A DNA stretch of 64,000 bases, from contig NZ_SHLD01000001.1 of NCBI RefSeq assembly GCF_004217615.1, forward strand, positions 1,550,001-1,614,000, read 5' to 3'. The position numbers were made by a program, and so were the translations under genes. The notes under the pieces were generated by a model. It had not been told where the DNA came from. It made no database searches and saw only the letters and a program-made list of their open reading frames with translations. Every line of letters starts with the position of its first letter. The stretch's first letter is position 1. This document shows positions 13,923-23,394 of the stretch, piece after piece. The DNA is from Micromonospora kangleipakensis (GTDB taxonomy: Bacteria > Actinomycetota > Actinomycetes > Mycobacteriales > Micromonosporaceae).

Positions 13923-15206
13923 TCAGTTCTCCCTCCAGGTGGCGACCCGCCAGCGGGTGAGCAGCCCGGCGACCAGCCCGGTGAGCAGCCCGGCCAGGGT
14001 GAGCAGGAGCAGCAGGGTCCAGCCGCGGCCCAGGTCCGGGCCGTCCGGGGCGGGGGAGGAGGCGACCACGTCGACGGTCAGCTCCACCGGCATGCCGGGC
14101 GTGGCCTCGGTGCCGGGGCGGGGCGCGAAGGCGTTGCTGACCACCAGGCAGACCGTCTGCGCGGGCCGCGTGCCGCTCGGCTCGGGCGTCGGCATCGTGG
14201 CGTCCTCCGCCGCCGACCAGCGCAGGCCGGCCGAGATCACGTCGGTGCGTCCGCTGCCGGCGTCCACGCCCCGGACGAATTCCCGGCCGTCCGGGGCGGT
14301 GGCCCGCAGCAGCACCCCGTAGTCCGGGTTGACCGGCCGGTCGAGCGCCACGCTGACCGAGGCGCGCAGTTCCTGTCCGGCCCGCACCGGCACCCGGTAC
14401 CAGCGGTGCTCGGAGAACGCCTCCCGGTCGGTGTAGACGCCGGGGGCGAGCAGCGGGGCGGTCCCGCACCCGGCCGCGCCGCCGACCACCGTCGGGGTGG
14501 CCGTGTACGTGTCCCGGGCCCGGTCCACCAGCTGCTTGATCCGGCCGGTCAGCTCGTCGGCGCTCTGCGCCGCCGTGTACGTCCCGCCGGTCGCCCCGGC
14601 GATGCAGAGCAGCTGCCGGCGTACCTTCTCGTCGGGGGCCAGGCCGAGGGTGTCGACCACCAGCCGGGTGCCCTGCGCGGCCAGTTCCCGGGCCACCTCG
14701 CAGGGGTCGGGCGGGGCGCAGGTGTCCTCGCCGTCGGTGATCAGCACGATCCGGCGGGCGGTGGCGCCGGTGCCGAGGTCCTCAGCGGCCGAGCGGAGCG
14801 CCAGCCCCACCGGGGTGAAGCCGGTCGGTCGCAGCGTGGCCACGGCCGCCTTCGCCTGGGCCCGGTCGACCGGGCCGACCGGCACGATCTGCTGGGTGTC
14901 CTGGCAGCCCTTCTTCTTGTCCTTGCCCCGGTAGGTCGCGCCGAGCACCCGGATGCCGAGCTGGGTCTCGTCCGGCAGCGCGTCGACCACCTCGTTGAAC
15001 GCCTGCTGGGCGACCGAGATCCGGCTGCGCCCGTCGATGTCCCGGGCCCGCATCGAGCCGCTGACGTCGAGGACCAGCTCGACCTTGGGCGGTTCGGCGG
15101 GGGGCTCGGTGGTCTCGTCGTCGGCCACGGCGGGCGTCGGACCGATCAGCGCGGTCGCGGCCAGCAGTCCCAACAGGACGGCCGTCGATCGTCTCTTGTT
15201 GATCAC
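13923..15206 (-). CDS. Membrane-anchored von Willebrand factor A protein
   Basis: 427 residues: signal peptide, vWA domain (~residues 45-235), an external beta domain and a C-terminal membrane helix (GWTLLLLLTLAGLLTGLVAG). The metal-ion site is complete: DVSGSM near residue 48, T in GFTPVGLAL, and D in LITDGEDTC. The GTG at 15206 was chosen because TACACT ends seven bases before it, giving a leaderless start that leads directly into the signal peptide; a GTG at 15230 has neither signal. It is the first gene of a two-gene operon. A role in protein-protein contact outside the membrane is inferred from the fold. Confidence 0.8.
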   Translation of the reverse strand: MINKRRSTAVLLGLLAATALIGPTPAVADDETTEPPAEPPKVELVLDVSGSMRARDIDGRSRISVAQQAFNEVVDALPDETQLGIRVLGATYRGKDKKKGCQDTQQIVPVGPVDRAQAKAAVATLRPTGFTPVGLALRSAAEDLGTGATARRIVLITDGEDTCAPPDPCEVARELAAQGTRLVVDTLGLAPDEKVRRQLLCIAGATGGTYTAAQSADELTGRIKQLVDRARDTYTATPTVVGGAAGCGTAPLLAPGVYTDREAFSEHRWYRVPVRAGQELRASVSVALDRPVNPDYGVLLRATAPDGREFVRGVDAGSGRTDVISAGLRWSAAEDATMPTPEPSGTRPAQTVCLVVSNAFAPRPGTEATPGMPVELTVDVVASSPAPDGPDLGRGWTLLLLLTLAGLLTGLVAGLLTRWRVATWREN

Positions 15207-15405
15207 CGGCCGAAGTGTAGTGAGATCCACTTTAGATGATCATCCGGGTCGGGTCCTGGTCCCCGTCGACGTGCGGGGGTGAACAAGGCGTCCGCCGGCC
15301 GTCATGAATTCGTAAGGTTTCCGTCAGATAACCGATTGTCAACTGCCGGATGTGAACCATTCGGCCGGTGGTGCATCCGTCGGAAATCTGACCCAACTCC
15401 ACCCG

Positions 15406-15434
15406 TTGTGAACGTGCTGGAGTGTGGTTAAGCT
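15406..15434 (+). promoter_or_regulatory. Promoter in front of a free-standing hairpin
   Basis: TTGTGA (15406-15411) and TAAGCT (15429-15434) are separated by exactly 17 bases. Transcription would begin near 15441, the first base of the hairpin. Confidence 0.5.
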
Positions 15435-15440
15435 CTTCAT

Positions 15441-15496
15441 GCGCGCCCCAATCGCCCGCTTCCCCCGTGGCAGGCGATCGGGGCGCGCTTCTCTTT
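15441..15496 (+). ncRNA. Candidate short hairpin RNA or terminator
   Basis: GCGCGCCCC-A-ATCGCC pairs with GGCGAT-C-GGGGCGCGC (ending 15488) and is followed by TTCTCTTT. It looks like an intrinsic terminator on the plus strand, but no gene feeds it, and a promoter ends just before it. Either it ends a very short RNA of about 50 nt, or it insulates the 3' end of pmt from transcription coming from the left. Confidence 0.4.
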
Positions 15497-15540
15497 GCCC
15501 GACCCGCTCCGGCGGCCGTACGGGCCACACCGCTCCGGGC

Positions 15541-17259
15541 TCAGATCCAGCGGCCGTCCAGCCACATCCGGGCCGACCAGTCCGCGTACGGCAGCAGCCG
15601 GCCGACGAAGATCGGGTAGAAGTAGGCGAAGCAGAGCGCCACCAGCAGCACGTACGCGCCGGCGATGATCCCGCCGACCAGCCGCCGGTCGGAGACCTCC
15701 TCCGCCGCGGGCGCGACCGCGACCCTCGACCCGACGGGCGCCCCGGCCGGCGAGATGATCGCGCCGAGCACGTAGACCACCGCCAGCACCAGGAACGGCA
15801 GCGCCGGCGCGGCGTAGAAGGAGAACATCGTCCGCCCGTCCAGGGCGAACCAGAACCAGGGCAGCAGGCCGGCGGCCGCGCAGAGCAGGATCGCCCCGGC
15901 CCGCCAGTCCCGCCGAGCCGCCCCGAGCCAGCCGGTCGCCACCAGCGCCGGCAGGAACGACCACCAGAGCAGCGGGGTGCCGAGCAGCAGGATCTCCGAG
16001 GCGCAGCTCGGCGCGCCGCAGGCGCCGTCGCCCGACCAGTAGAAGGCCACCGGCCGGCCGAGCAGCAGCCACTGCCACGGCCAGGACTGGTACTTGTGCG
16101 GGGCGTCCAGCGTGGTGTGGAAGCCGTACGCGGCCTTGTGGTACTCCCACAGGTTGATCAGCGGGCCGATCACCGGGGCGTCGCTCAGCCCGGGGGTGTT
16201 CGGGTAGCGGCTGGCCAGCCGGTAGTAGCCGTCGTCGGTGAGCAGCCAGCCGGACCAGGTGACCAGGTACGTGCCGACCATCAGCACCCCGGCCAGCAGC
16301 AGCCAGGGCAGCTCGTCGAGGAGGGCGTCCCGCCACGGACGGCGTACCCCGGCGGAGCGGCGGACGCCGACCTCCCAGAGGATCACCAGCAGCGCGAAGG
16401 CCGGCAGGAAGTAGAGGCCGCTCCACTTGACCGCGCAGGCGCAGCCGAGCAGGACCCCGGCGAGCAGCCGCCACCACGGCCAGTCCCGCCAGCCGGACGA
16501 CGGCCGGCCGGCCCGCCCCGGACGGGACGGGTCCAGCCCCGCGTCCAGCGCGCGGGCCCAGCGGCGCCGTCGGGCGTCCCGGTCGAGCACCAGGGCGCCG
16601 AACGCGGCCAGCACGAAGAGCAGCAGGAAGATGTCGAGCAGGGCGGTGCGGGAGAGCACCAGGTGGAAGCCGTCCAGGGCGAGCAGCAGCCCGGCCGCGC
16701 AGCCCAGCGTGGTGGAGCGGAACAGCCGCCGGCCGATCCGGACCAGCAGCAGCACCGAGAGCGTCCCGGCGACGGCCGCCGCGAAGCGCCAGCCGAACTC
16801 GGGGGCGGCGGTCATCAGGTGCCCCGGGACGGAGATCTTCGTCTCGGCGTCCTGGTAGCCGAAGGCCCACTCGCCGAACCCGATCAGCCACTTCCCGAGC
16901 GGCGGGTGCACCACGTACGACGGGCCGTTGTCCTTGTAGTTCCACTCGACGCCCCGGTCGACCAGGCCGTACGCGTCGCGGGCGTAGTAGATCTCGTCGA
17001 AGATCTTGCCGTTGGGGCCGCTCAGCCCGACGAACCGCAGGATCGCCGCGATCAGCACGACCACCCCGGTGGCCAGCCAGGCGTGCCCGTCGAGCCGGGC
17101 GTCGACGGTGGCGAGCCGCCGCCGGACGACCGCCGGGAGGCCGCCCCCGCCCGTCGCCGCGGACTCGTCGGCCGGGTCGGCGGCGGGGTGGCCGGTCGTC
17201 GTCGGGTCCGACCCGGACCGGCCCGCGATGGCGCTCTGTGCTGTCGACGCACTCGTCAC
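15541..17259 (-). CDS. pmt: Dolichyl/polyprenyl-phosphate-mannose protein mannosyltransferase
   Basis: A GT39 membrane enzyme that transfers mannose from polyprenyl-phosphate-mannose to Ser/Thr of secreted proteins. 572 residues with about eleven membrane segments. The acidic DE pair of the first outer loop is in IFDEIYYARDAYG, and the conserved VHPPLGKWLIGFGEWAF and WRFAAAVAG follow. It lies divergent from rsmI, an arrangement also known in Mycobacterium and Streptomyces. The GTG at 17259 is six bases after TACGAT, a -10 for a leaderless mRNA. The vWA pair and the lipoproteins in this window are potential substrates; that is inference. Confidence 0.9.
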   Translation of the reverse strand: MTSASTAQSAIAGRSGSDPTTTGHPAADPADESAATGGGGLPAVVRRRLATVDARLDGHAWLATGVVVLIAAILRFVGLSGPNGKIFDEIYYARDAYGLVDRGVEWNYKDNGPSYVVHPPLGKWLIGFGEWAFGYQDAETKISVPGHLMTAAPEFGWRFAAAVAGTLSVLLLVRIGRRLFRSTTLGCAAGLLLALDGFHLVLSRTALLDIFLLLFVLAAFGALVLDRDARRRRWARALDAGLDPSRPGRAGRPSSGWRDWPWWRLLAGVLLGCACAVKWSGLYFLPAFALLVILWEVGVRRSAGVRRPWRDALLDELPWLLLAGVLMVGTYLVTWSGWLLTDDGYYRLASRYPNTPGLSDAPVIGPLINLWEYHKAAYGFHTTLDAPHKYQSWPWQWLLLGRPVAFYWSGDGACGAPSCASEILLLGTPLLWWSFLPALVATGWLGAARRDWRAGAILLCAAAGLLPWFWFALDGRTMFSFYAAPALPFLVLAVVYVLGAIISPAGAPVGSRVAVAPAAEEVSDRRLVGGIIAGAYVLLVALCFAYFYPIFVGRLLPYADWSARMWLDGRWI

Positions 17260-17342
17260 CGGGCGATCGTAGGCTGCGAAGGTGACCGGTGGTGCCTGTC
17301 GTCTCCGAGATTGGCACCGCCGCCGATGAAGGAGCGCCATTC

Positions 17343-18191
17343 GTGGGTGAAATGTCCGAGCTAGGGCGGCTGATTCTGCTCGGCGCGCCGCTGGGCAACC
17401 CGGCCGACGCCTCGGCCCGGTTCCGGGAGGTGCTCGCCACCGCCGACGTGGTCGCCGCCGAGGACACCCGGCGGCTCACCCGGCTGGCCCGGGACCTGGC
17501 CGTCACGGTCCCCGGCCGGATCGTCTCCTACTTCGAGGGGAACGAGGAGCGCCGCACCCCGGAGCTGGCCGAGGTGCTCACCGCCGGGTACGTGGTCGCC
17601 CTGGTCACCGACGGCGGCATGCCCAGCGTCTCCGACCCCGGGTACCGGCTGGTCCGGGCCGCGCTCGACGCCGGCGTCCCGGTCACCGCTGCCCCCGGGC
17701 CCAGCGCGGTGACCACCGCCCTGGCGCTGTCCGGGCTGCCCAGCGACCGGTTCTGCTTCGAGGGCTTCCTGCCCCGCTCACCGGGCGCCCGCCGGTCCCG
17801 GCTGCGGGCCCTGGCCGCCGAGGAACGCACCCTGGTGCTCTTCGAGGCCCCGCACCGGATCGCCGCCGCGCTGGCCGACCTGGCCGCCACCTTCGGCCAC
17901 GACCGGCCCGCCGCGCTCTGCCGGGAGCTGACCAAGACGTACGAGGAGGTGGTCCGCCGGCCGCTGGGCGAGCTGGCCGAGTGGGCCGCCGAGGGTGAGC
18001 CCCGCGGCGAGATCACCCTGGTGGTGGCCGGCGCGCCGCCCGCCGCCGCGGCCCGGCCCGACGACGACACGCTCCGCGCGGCGGTGGCCGAGCGGGAGTC
18101 CGCCGGGCTGTCCCGGCGCGACGCCATCACCGAGGTCGCGACCGAGTACGGGCTGCGCCGCCGCGAGGTCTACGGCGTCGTGCACAGCTGA
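17343..18191 (+). CDS. rsmI: 16S rRNA 2'-O-ribose C1402 methyltransferase RsmI
   Basis: Methylates C1402 of 16S rRNA with S-adenosylmethionine. 282 residues with the tetrapyrrole-methylase fold. LILLGAPLGNPADAS opens the domain, followed by VVAAEDTRRL, LVTDGGMPSVSDPGYRLV and AAPGPSAVTTALALSG, all characteristic of RsmI. The GTG at 17343 is eight bases after AAGGAG and is preferred over an ATG nine bases later. Divergent from pmt; metG follows on the same strand. Confidence 0.93.
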   Translation: MGEMSELGRLILLGAPLGNPADASARFREVLATADVVAAEDTRRLTRLARDLAVTVPGRIVSYFEGNEERRTPELAEVLTAGYVVALVTDGGMPSVSDPGYRLVRAALDAGVPVTAAPGPSAVTTALALSGLPSDRFCFEGFLPRSPGARRSRLRALAAEERTLVLFEAPHRIAAALADLAATFGHDRPAALCRELTKTYEEVVRRPLGELAEWAAEGEPRGEITLVVAGAPPAAAARPDDDTLRAAVAERESAGLSRRDAITEVATEYGLRRREVYGVVHS

Positions 18192-18350
18192 CCGCCAGGT
18201 GCCGGCCGAACCCGGTGTCCGCGTACGCGGTGCCGGCGTCGGCCCGGACCATCCGCGCCCGCAGCACCGTGCCGGTGTCGGTGCCCGCCTCCGGCCACCC
18301 GCCGCCAACCCGTGGTGCCTATTGATTCGCCGCCACCCCGAGACGGTCAC

Positions 18351-18356
18351 TAGGCT
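18351..18356 (+). promoter_or_regulatory. -10 element of leaderless metG mRNA
   Basis: TAGGCT ends eight bases before the ATG at 18365. No ribosome-binding site lies in between. Confidence 0.45.
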
Positions 18357-18364
18357 TGCTGGTC

Positions 18365-20167
18365 ATGAGTCACGTTCTCGCCGCGGTCGCCTGGCCCTAC
18401 GCCAACGGCCCGCGCCACATCGGCCACGTATCCGGATTCGGCGTTCCCTCCGACGTCTTCGCCCGGTACATGCGGATGGCCGGTCACGACGTGCTCATGG
18501 TCTCCGGCACCGACGAGCACGGCACGCCGATCCAGGTGCAGGCCGACGCCGAAGGCGTCACCCCGCGCGAGCTGGCCGACCGGTACAACCGGGTGATCGT
18601 CGAGGACCTGCACGGCCTCGGTCTCTCCTACGACCTCTTCACCCGGACCACCACCCGCAACCACTACGCCGTGGTGCAGGAGCTCTTCGAGGGGATGTAC
18701 CGCAACGGCTACATCGTCCCGAAGACCACCATGGGGGCGATCTCCCCGTCCACCGGCCGGACCCTGCCCGACCGGTACATCGAGGGCACCTGCCCGATCT
18801 GCGGCTACGACAGCGCCCGCGGCGACCAGTGCGACAACTGCGGCAACCAGCTCGACCCGATCGACTTGATCAACCCGAAGTCGAAGATCAACGGGGAGAC
18901 CCCGAAGTTCGTCGAGACCGAGCACTTCTTCCTGGACCTGCCCGCCCTCGCCGACGTGCTGCGGCAGTGGCTGGACACCCGGGAGGGCTGGCGCCCCAAC
19001 GTGCTGCGCTTCTCGCGGAACCTGCTCGACGACCTCCAGCCCCGGGCCATCACCCGTGACCTGGAGTGGGGCGTGCCGATCCCCCTGGACGGCTGGCGGG
19101 ACCGCACCGACAAGCGGATCTACGTCTGGTTCGACGCGGTGATCGGCTACCTCTCCGCCTCCATCGAGTGGGCCCGCCGCGCCGGCGACCCCGAGGCCTG
19201 GCGGAAGTGGTGGTCCGCCGACGGCGAGGGGAAGGACGCCCGGGGCTACTACTTCATGGGCAAGGACAACATCGTCTTCCACTCGGTGATCTGGCCGGCG
19301 CTGCTCAGCGGCTACTCCGGCGAGGGCAGCCGGGACGGCGAGTCGGGCGAACTGGGCCGGCTCAACCTCCCCACCGAGGTGGTCTCCAGCGAGTTCCTCA
19401 CCATGGAGGGGCGCAAGTTCTCCTCCTCCCGCAAGGTCGTCATCTACGTCCGGGACTTCCTGGAGCGGTACGACGCCGATGCGCTGCGTTACTTCATCGC
19501 CGTCGCCGGCCCGGAGAGCAACGACACCGACTTCACCTGGGCCGAGTTCCTCCGCCGCAACAACGACGAGCTGGTCGCCGGCTGGGGCAACCTGGTCAAC
19601 CGGTCCGTCTCGATGGCGGCGAAGAACTTCGGCGCGATCCCGCCGATCGACCCGGCCGGGCTCACCGAGGCCGACGAGGCGCTGCTCGCCACCGCCCGGG
19701 CCGGCTTCGCCGTCGTCGGCGACCTGATCGCCAAGCACCGGCAGAAGCAGGCCATCGGCGAGGCGATGAAGGTGGTCGCCGAGGCGAACCGGTACCTCTC
19801 CGAGCAGGCCCCGTGGAAGCTCAAGGACGAGGCGGACAAGCCGCGGATGGGCACCATCCTGCACGTCGCCCTCCAGGTGGTCAGCGACGCCAACACGCTG
19901 CTCACCCCGTTCCTACCGCACTCGGCGCAGCAGGTCCACGAGCTGCTCGGCGGCACCGGGGTGCACGCGCCGATGCCCTCGATCGTGGAGGTGGAGGACC
20001 TCGACGGCGGTCCGGGGTACCCGGTGCTGACCGGCGACTACACGGTCGGCGCGCGCTGGGAGTCCGTGCCGCTGGAGGCGGGCCGACCGCTGGCCGCCCC
20101 GAAGCCCGTCTTCCGCAAGCTCGACCCGTCCATCGTCGACGAGGAGCTGGCCCGGCTCGCCGGCTGA
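18365..20167 (+). CDS. metG: Methionyl-tRNA synthetase
   Basis: Charges tRNA-Met. 600 residues: Rossmann catalytic domain with [11 protein letters not shown] (the HIGH box), a zinc knuckle with two Cys pairs (CPIC and CDNC near residues 145-165), KFSSSRK as the KMSKS variant (about residue 352), and an anticodon-binding helical domain with [13 protein letters not shown]. There is no C-terminal tRNA-binding (EMAP) domain. It starts with a probable leaderless ATG. A GC hairpin follows at 20184. Confidence 0.95.
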   Translation: MSHVLAAVAWPYANGPRHIGHVSGFGVPSDVFARYMRMAGHDVLMVSGTDEHGTPIQVQADAEGVTPRELADRYNRVIVEDLHGLGLSYDLFTRTTTRNHYAVVQELFEGMYRNGYIVPKTTMGAISPSTGRTLPDRYIEGTCPICGYDSARGDQCDNCGNQLDPIDLINPKSKINGETPKFVETEHFFLDLPALADVLRQWLDTREGWRPNVLRFSRNLLDDLQPRAITRDLEWGVPIPLDGWRDRTDKRIYVWFDAVIGYLSASIEWARRAGDPEAWRKWWSADGEGKDARGYYFMGKDNIVFHSVIWPALLSGYSGEGSRDGESGELGRLNLPTEVVSSEFLTMEGRKFSSSRKVVIYVRDFLERYDADALRYFIAVAGPESNDTDFTWAEFLRRNNDELVAGWGNLVNRSVSMAAKNFGAIPPIDPAGLTEADEALLATARAGFAVVGDLIAKHRQKQAIGEAMKVVAEANRYLSEQAPWKLKDEADKPRMGTILHVALQVVSDANTLLTPFLPHSAQQVHELLGGTGVHAPMPSIVEVEDLDGGPGYPVLTGDYTVGARWESVPLEAGRPLAAPKPVFRKLDPSIVDEELARLAG

Positions 20168-20183
20168 CCCACGCACGCCGGCG

Positions 20184-20209
20184 CGGCCCCGGGGGGATCC
20201 CCGGGGCCG
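20184..20209. terminator. Hairpin terminating metG and the convergent hydrolase
   Basis: CGGCCCCGGGG and CCCCGGGGCCG pair perfectly around GGAT between two convergent genes. No T-run is present. Confidence 0.6.
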
Positions 20210-20225
20210 TGCCGCGGTTGTCCGG

Positions 20226-21077
20226 TCAGGTGCGGGCCATCGCCGGGGCGCCGGTGAACGCCAGGATCGCCTTGTTGACGTCGGCGGCGTTCGTCCACGG
20301 GATGCCGTGCGGTGCGCCGTTCAACGTGATCAACTGGCTGCCGGCCAACATCGGCTGCAACCGCTGCCCGGTGTTCGGATACGGCAGCACCGCGTCCTGG
20401 TCGCCCTGCACGATCAGCACCGGCACGTCGATCCGGGACACGTCGCCCCGGAAGTCGGTCAGCCAGGCGTCCACGGACTGCAACGTCGCGAGCGCGGAGG
20501 CCCGCGCGCCGATCTGCCAGTGCGCCCGGTACGCCTCCTCGGTGACCAACTTCCCCTTGTTCTGCTCCCAGTTGAAGAAGTTGTTGCAGAACTGGGTGAG
20601 GAAGGCGAACCGGTCCGCCTGGATGGCCTGCTTGAACCCGTCGAAGAGGCTCTGTTCGACCCCCTCCGGGTTGTTCCCGGTCTTGAGCAGGAACGGCGCG
20701 AGCGGGGCGAGCAGGACCGCGCGCTGCACCCGACCGGAGCCGTACGAGCCGAGGTAACGGGTCACCTCGCCGGTGCCCATCGAGTGGCCGACCAGGATCG
20801 CGTCGCGCAGGTCCAGCTCGGTCATCAGCACGTCGAGGTCGGCGGCGAAGGTGTCGTAGTCGTACCCCAGGGCGGGCTGCGCCGAGTTGCCGAAGCCGCG
20901 CCGGTCGTAGGTGATGGTCCGGTAGCCCGAGCTGAGCAGCGCCGGGACCTGTTTCTCCCAGGTGGCGCCGTTGAACGGGAAGCCGTGGATGAGCACCACC
21001 GGCTGGCCCGAGCCGTGATCCTCGTAGTACAGGTCGATGGGCGCGGAGTTCTCCGTCCCGACGGTGATGAAGGGCAT
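20226..21077 (-). CDS. Alpha/beta hydrolase, non-heme haloperoxidase-like
   Basis: 283 residues. HGFPFNGATWEKQ gives the oxyanion region, VGHSMGTGE holds the nucleophilic serine (about residue 98), GDQDAVLP the acid and GAPHGIPWT the histidine. The whole protein resembles cofactor-free haloperoxidases/esterases; the natural substrate is unknown. It is cytoplasmic, with no signal peptide. The ATG at 21077 follows AGGAGA. An upstream in-frame start is possible but has no ribosome-binding site. Confidence 0.88.
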   Translation of the reverse strand: MPFITVGTENSAPIDLYYEDHGSGQPVVLIHGFPFNGATWEKQVPALLSSGYRTITYDRRGFGNSAQPALGYDYDTFAADLDVLMTELDLRDAILVGHSMGTGEVTRYLGSYGSGRVQRAVLLAPLAPFLLKTGNNPEGVEQSLFDGFKQAIQADRFAFLTQFCNNFFNWEQNKGKLVTEEAYRAHWQIGARASALATLQSVDAWLTDFRGDVSRIDVPVLIVQGDQDAVLPYPNTGQRLQPMLAGSQLITLNGAPHGIPWTNAADVNKAILAFTGAPAMART

Positions 21078-21132
21078 CTCGTCTCCTGGTGCGTGCGTCT
21101 CGGACGCTCGCGCTTTCCCGACGAGCCCGCTG

Positions 21133-22383
21133 TTATGCAAGCGGATACGGCAGGTCGACCACCCGGTCGTCGGCCAGCTCGGCGCCCGGCGCCCAGGTCT
21201 CGTAGACGCCCCGTTCGTGGCACTGCGCCCCGGTCGTCGCCACCGCGTCCGCGTCCGGGCGGCACAGCCGCAGCCGCAGCCAGCCCGCCTCCTCCCGGAG
21301 CACCAGGCAGGGCACGTCCCGCCAGGTGGCGTGCCGCAGCCGGCGGGCCGCCGCGTCCACCGGGTAGCGGGCCGCCCGGGTCATCGCCAGCACCCGGAAC
21401 CCGCCGGGCTGATCGGCCACCGCCTCGTACTCGCCGCCCGCGTAGCCGCCGACGAGCTGGGTGGAGCGGGGCGCGTCACCGGTCGGTACGTACTCCTGGT
21501 CGGGGGAGAGGCCGGGCACCGCGGCGAGCAGGTGCCGCCACTGCGGTCCGACCATGCGCAGCCAGCCGCGCTGCTCCGCCTGGTAGGTGTAGAGCACCAC
21601 CTCCACCCCCTCCGCCGGGTAGGCGAGCAGGGTGGCGTTGGCCGGCATCGGCAGGTCCGCGAAGTCCCGGGTGATGAACTCCGGGATCAGCTGGGCGTTG
21701 CTCGGCACGAACCCGGTGCCCAGCACCGGCGGTCCGAGCCGGTCCCGGGGCGGCAGCGCGGTCAGCCCCGGGTGCGCCGCGCCGACCGGCACGTCGTAGT
21801 CGGCCGGGCCGGCGGCCCGCCAGCGCAGCGCGTACGCCACGTCGGTGCCGTACCGGCCGCCCTCGCCGTCGCCCCGCAGCACCGCCATCGCCGCCGGCGT
21901 CCGCAGGTGGGCGACGTCGTGCTCCCGGTAGCAGAAGCCGTGCGGCAGCCAGCCCCGCACGTACCCGCCGAGCTGGCGGGCGGAGAGCACCTTGACCATC
22001 CGGGTGCCCGGCCGGATCACCGCCGAGGCGCGGACCGCGGCGAGCACCGGGTCGCCGGCCGCGGCGGGCTGCTGGCTGAGCTGATGCACCTGCTCCCAGC
22101 CCCGCTCCCGGTGCAGCGGCATCAGCAGCGGCGACTCCGCCTCCTCGGTCGGCTCGGTCCCCCCGTGGACCGCGGTGACCTCGGTGACGTGCACGAACCT
22201 CCGCCACGGGTGGGTGGCGCCCGGCCGGGGCGCCCACTCGAAACCGGGCACCTCGTCCGCGCTGAACAGCTCGTACGCCGCGCCCCGGGCGATCTCCTCC
22301 GCCGGGTGGACGCGGCCGTCGTACGTCACGTGCAGCCCGGCCCGCTCCGACGCGGTACCGCTGGCCTGGGGGGTGACGGTCAC
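21133..22383 (-). CDS. Hypothetical protein, 416 aa
   Basis: A large soluble protein I cannot place in a family. Segments that look structured are HVTYDGRVHPAEEIARGAAY, VIRPGTRMVKVLSARQLGG, GTGFVPSNAQLIPEFI and LLAYPAEGVEVVLYTYQAE. Codon use and length leave little doubt that it is a gene. The GTG at 22383 lies seven bases after TAGCGT, so it is probably leaderless. It is divergent from tatD with under 100 bases between, so the two may share a control region. Confidence 0.8.
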   Translation of the reverse strand: MTVTPQASGTASERAGLHVTYDGRVHPAEEIARGAAYELFSADEVPGFEWAPRPGATHPWRRFVHVTEVTAVHGGTEPTEEAESPLLMPLHRERGWEQVHQLSQQPAAAGDPVLAAVRASAVIRPGTRMVKVLSARQLGGYVRGWLPHGFCYREHDVAHLRTPAAMAVLRGDGEGGRYGTDVAYALRWRAAGPADYDVPVGAAHPGLTALPPRDRLGPPVLGTGFVPSNAQLIPEFITRDFADLPMPANATLLAYPAEGVEVVLYTYQAEQRGWLRMVGPQWRHLLAAVPGLSPDQEYVPTGDAPRSTQLVGGYAGGEYEAVADQPGGFRVLAMTRAARYPVDAAARRLRHATWRDVPCLVLREEAGWLRLRLCRPDADAVATTGAQCHERGVYETWAPGAELADDRVVDLPYPLA

Positions 22384-22477
22384 CACCGGCACGCTAAGCG
22401 TGACAGATGTGGTGCACGTGAACAGTCGGTGGCGGTCCGGGAACGCAGCCGGTCGGCGGTGTGTGATGCTGGCCGCG

Positions 22478-23362
22478 ATGACCGAGCAGACCGAATCCCG
22501 CAAGCAGCGAGCCGCCCGCCGGGCCGGTGAGTTCCCGCCCGCCCCGGAGGCGCTGCCCCGGCCCGTGCTGGACAGCCACACCCACCTGGACATCACCGTC
22601 AGCGAGGCCGGCGTGCCCGGCGGTCCGGCCGCCGACCCGGTCGCCGCGGCGATCGAGGTGGCCGCCGGGGTCGGCGTGGACCGGCTGGTCCAGGTCGGCG
22701 TCGACGTGGACTCCTCCCGCTGGGGCGCCGACGTCGCCGAGCGGTACCCGGCGGTGCTGGCCACCGTGGCGCTGCACCCGAACGAGGCGCCCCGGCTGGC
22801 CGACCTGGACGAGGCGCTGCGCCAGATCGAGGCCCTCGCGGCCCGGGACCGGGTGCGCGGCGTCGGCGAGACCGGAATGGACTTCTTCCGTACCGGCGAC
22901 GAGGGGCGGGCCGCGCAGGAGGAGAGCTTCCGCGCGCACATCGCCATCGCCAAGCGGTACGGCAAGGCGCTGGTCATCCACGACCGGGACGCGCACGCCG
23001 ACGTGCTGCGCATCCTCGACGACGAGGACGCCCCGGACACCGTGGTGCTGCACTGCTTCTCCGGCGACGCCGAGTTCGCCGCCGAGTGCGTCCGCCGGGG
23101 CTACCTGCTCAGCTTCGCCGGCACGGTCACCTTCGGCAGCGCCGCGGCGCTGCGCGAGGCCGCCGCGCTCACCCCGCTCGACCAGATCCTGGTGGAGACC
23201 GACGCGCCGTACCTGACCCCGATGCCGCACCGGGGACGGCCGAACGCGTCGTACCTGATCCCGCTGACGGTCCGGTCGCTCGCCGCGACCACCGGCGCGG
23301 ACCTGGACGAGCTCTGCGCGGCGATCTCGGCGACCGGCGACCGCGTCTTCGGCCCATGGTGA
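22478..23362 (+). CDS. tatD: TatD-family metal-dependent DNase
   Basis: 294 residues of the amidohydrolase TIM barrel. DSHTHLD binds the first metal, [10 protein letters not shown] the next acidic ligand, VIHDRDAH and VLHCFSGD add histidines, and [10 protein letters not shown] holds the catalytic aspartate. TatD proteins are 3'-5' exonucleases linked to DNA repair and quality control. The ATG at 22478 has a weak -10 (GATGCT) seven bases upstream; an in-frame ATG 12 bases earlier is possible. rsmA follows at once; the rpfB gene found between them in mycobacteria is missing. Confidence 0.92.
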   Translation: MTEQTESRKQRAARRAGEFPPAPEALPRPVLDSHTHLDITVSEAGVPGGPAADPVAAAIEVAAGVGVDRLVQVGVDVDSSRWGADVAERYPAVLATVALHPNEAPRLADLDEALRQIEALAARDRVRGVGETGMDFFRTGDEGRAAQEESFRAHIAIAKRYGKALVIHDRDAHADVLRILDDEDAPDTVVLHCFSGDAEFAAECVRRGYLLSFAGTVTFGSAAALREAAALTPLDQILVETDAPYLTPMPHRGRPNASYLIPLTVRSLAATTGADLDELCAAISATGDRVFGPW

Positions 23363-23381
23363 GCGGAGCGGAACCCGCCGC

Positions 23382-23387
23382 TACGCT
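23382..23387 (+). promoter_or_regulatory. -10 element of leaderless rsmA mRNA
   Basis: TACGCT ends seven bases before GTG 23395, which argues for that start over the ATG at 23356. Confidence 0.45.
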
Positions 23388-23394
23388 ACGGGGC

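Larger units (their letters stand above)
15207..15540. other. Intergenic region with promoter-hairpin unit
   Basis: No protein gene is supported between the vWA gene and pmt. The right half contains a promoter and a long hairpin, listed separately. In the left half I see nothing beyond the start signal of the vWA gene. Confidence 0.5.

Noticed and set aside
15424..17364. A 646-codon plus-strand frame
   Set aside because: It is antisense to pmt and composed of Arg/Gln/Pro/Gly repeats; also it would read through the hairpin at 15441.
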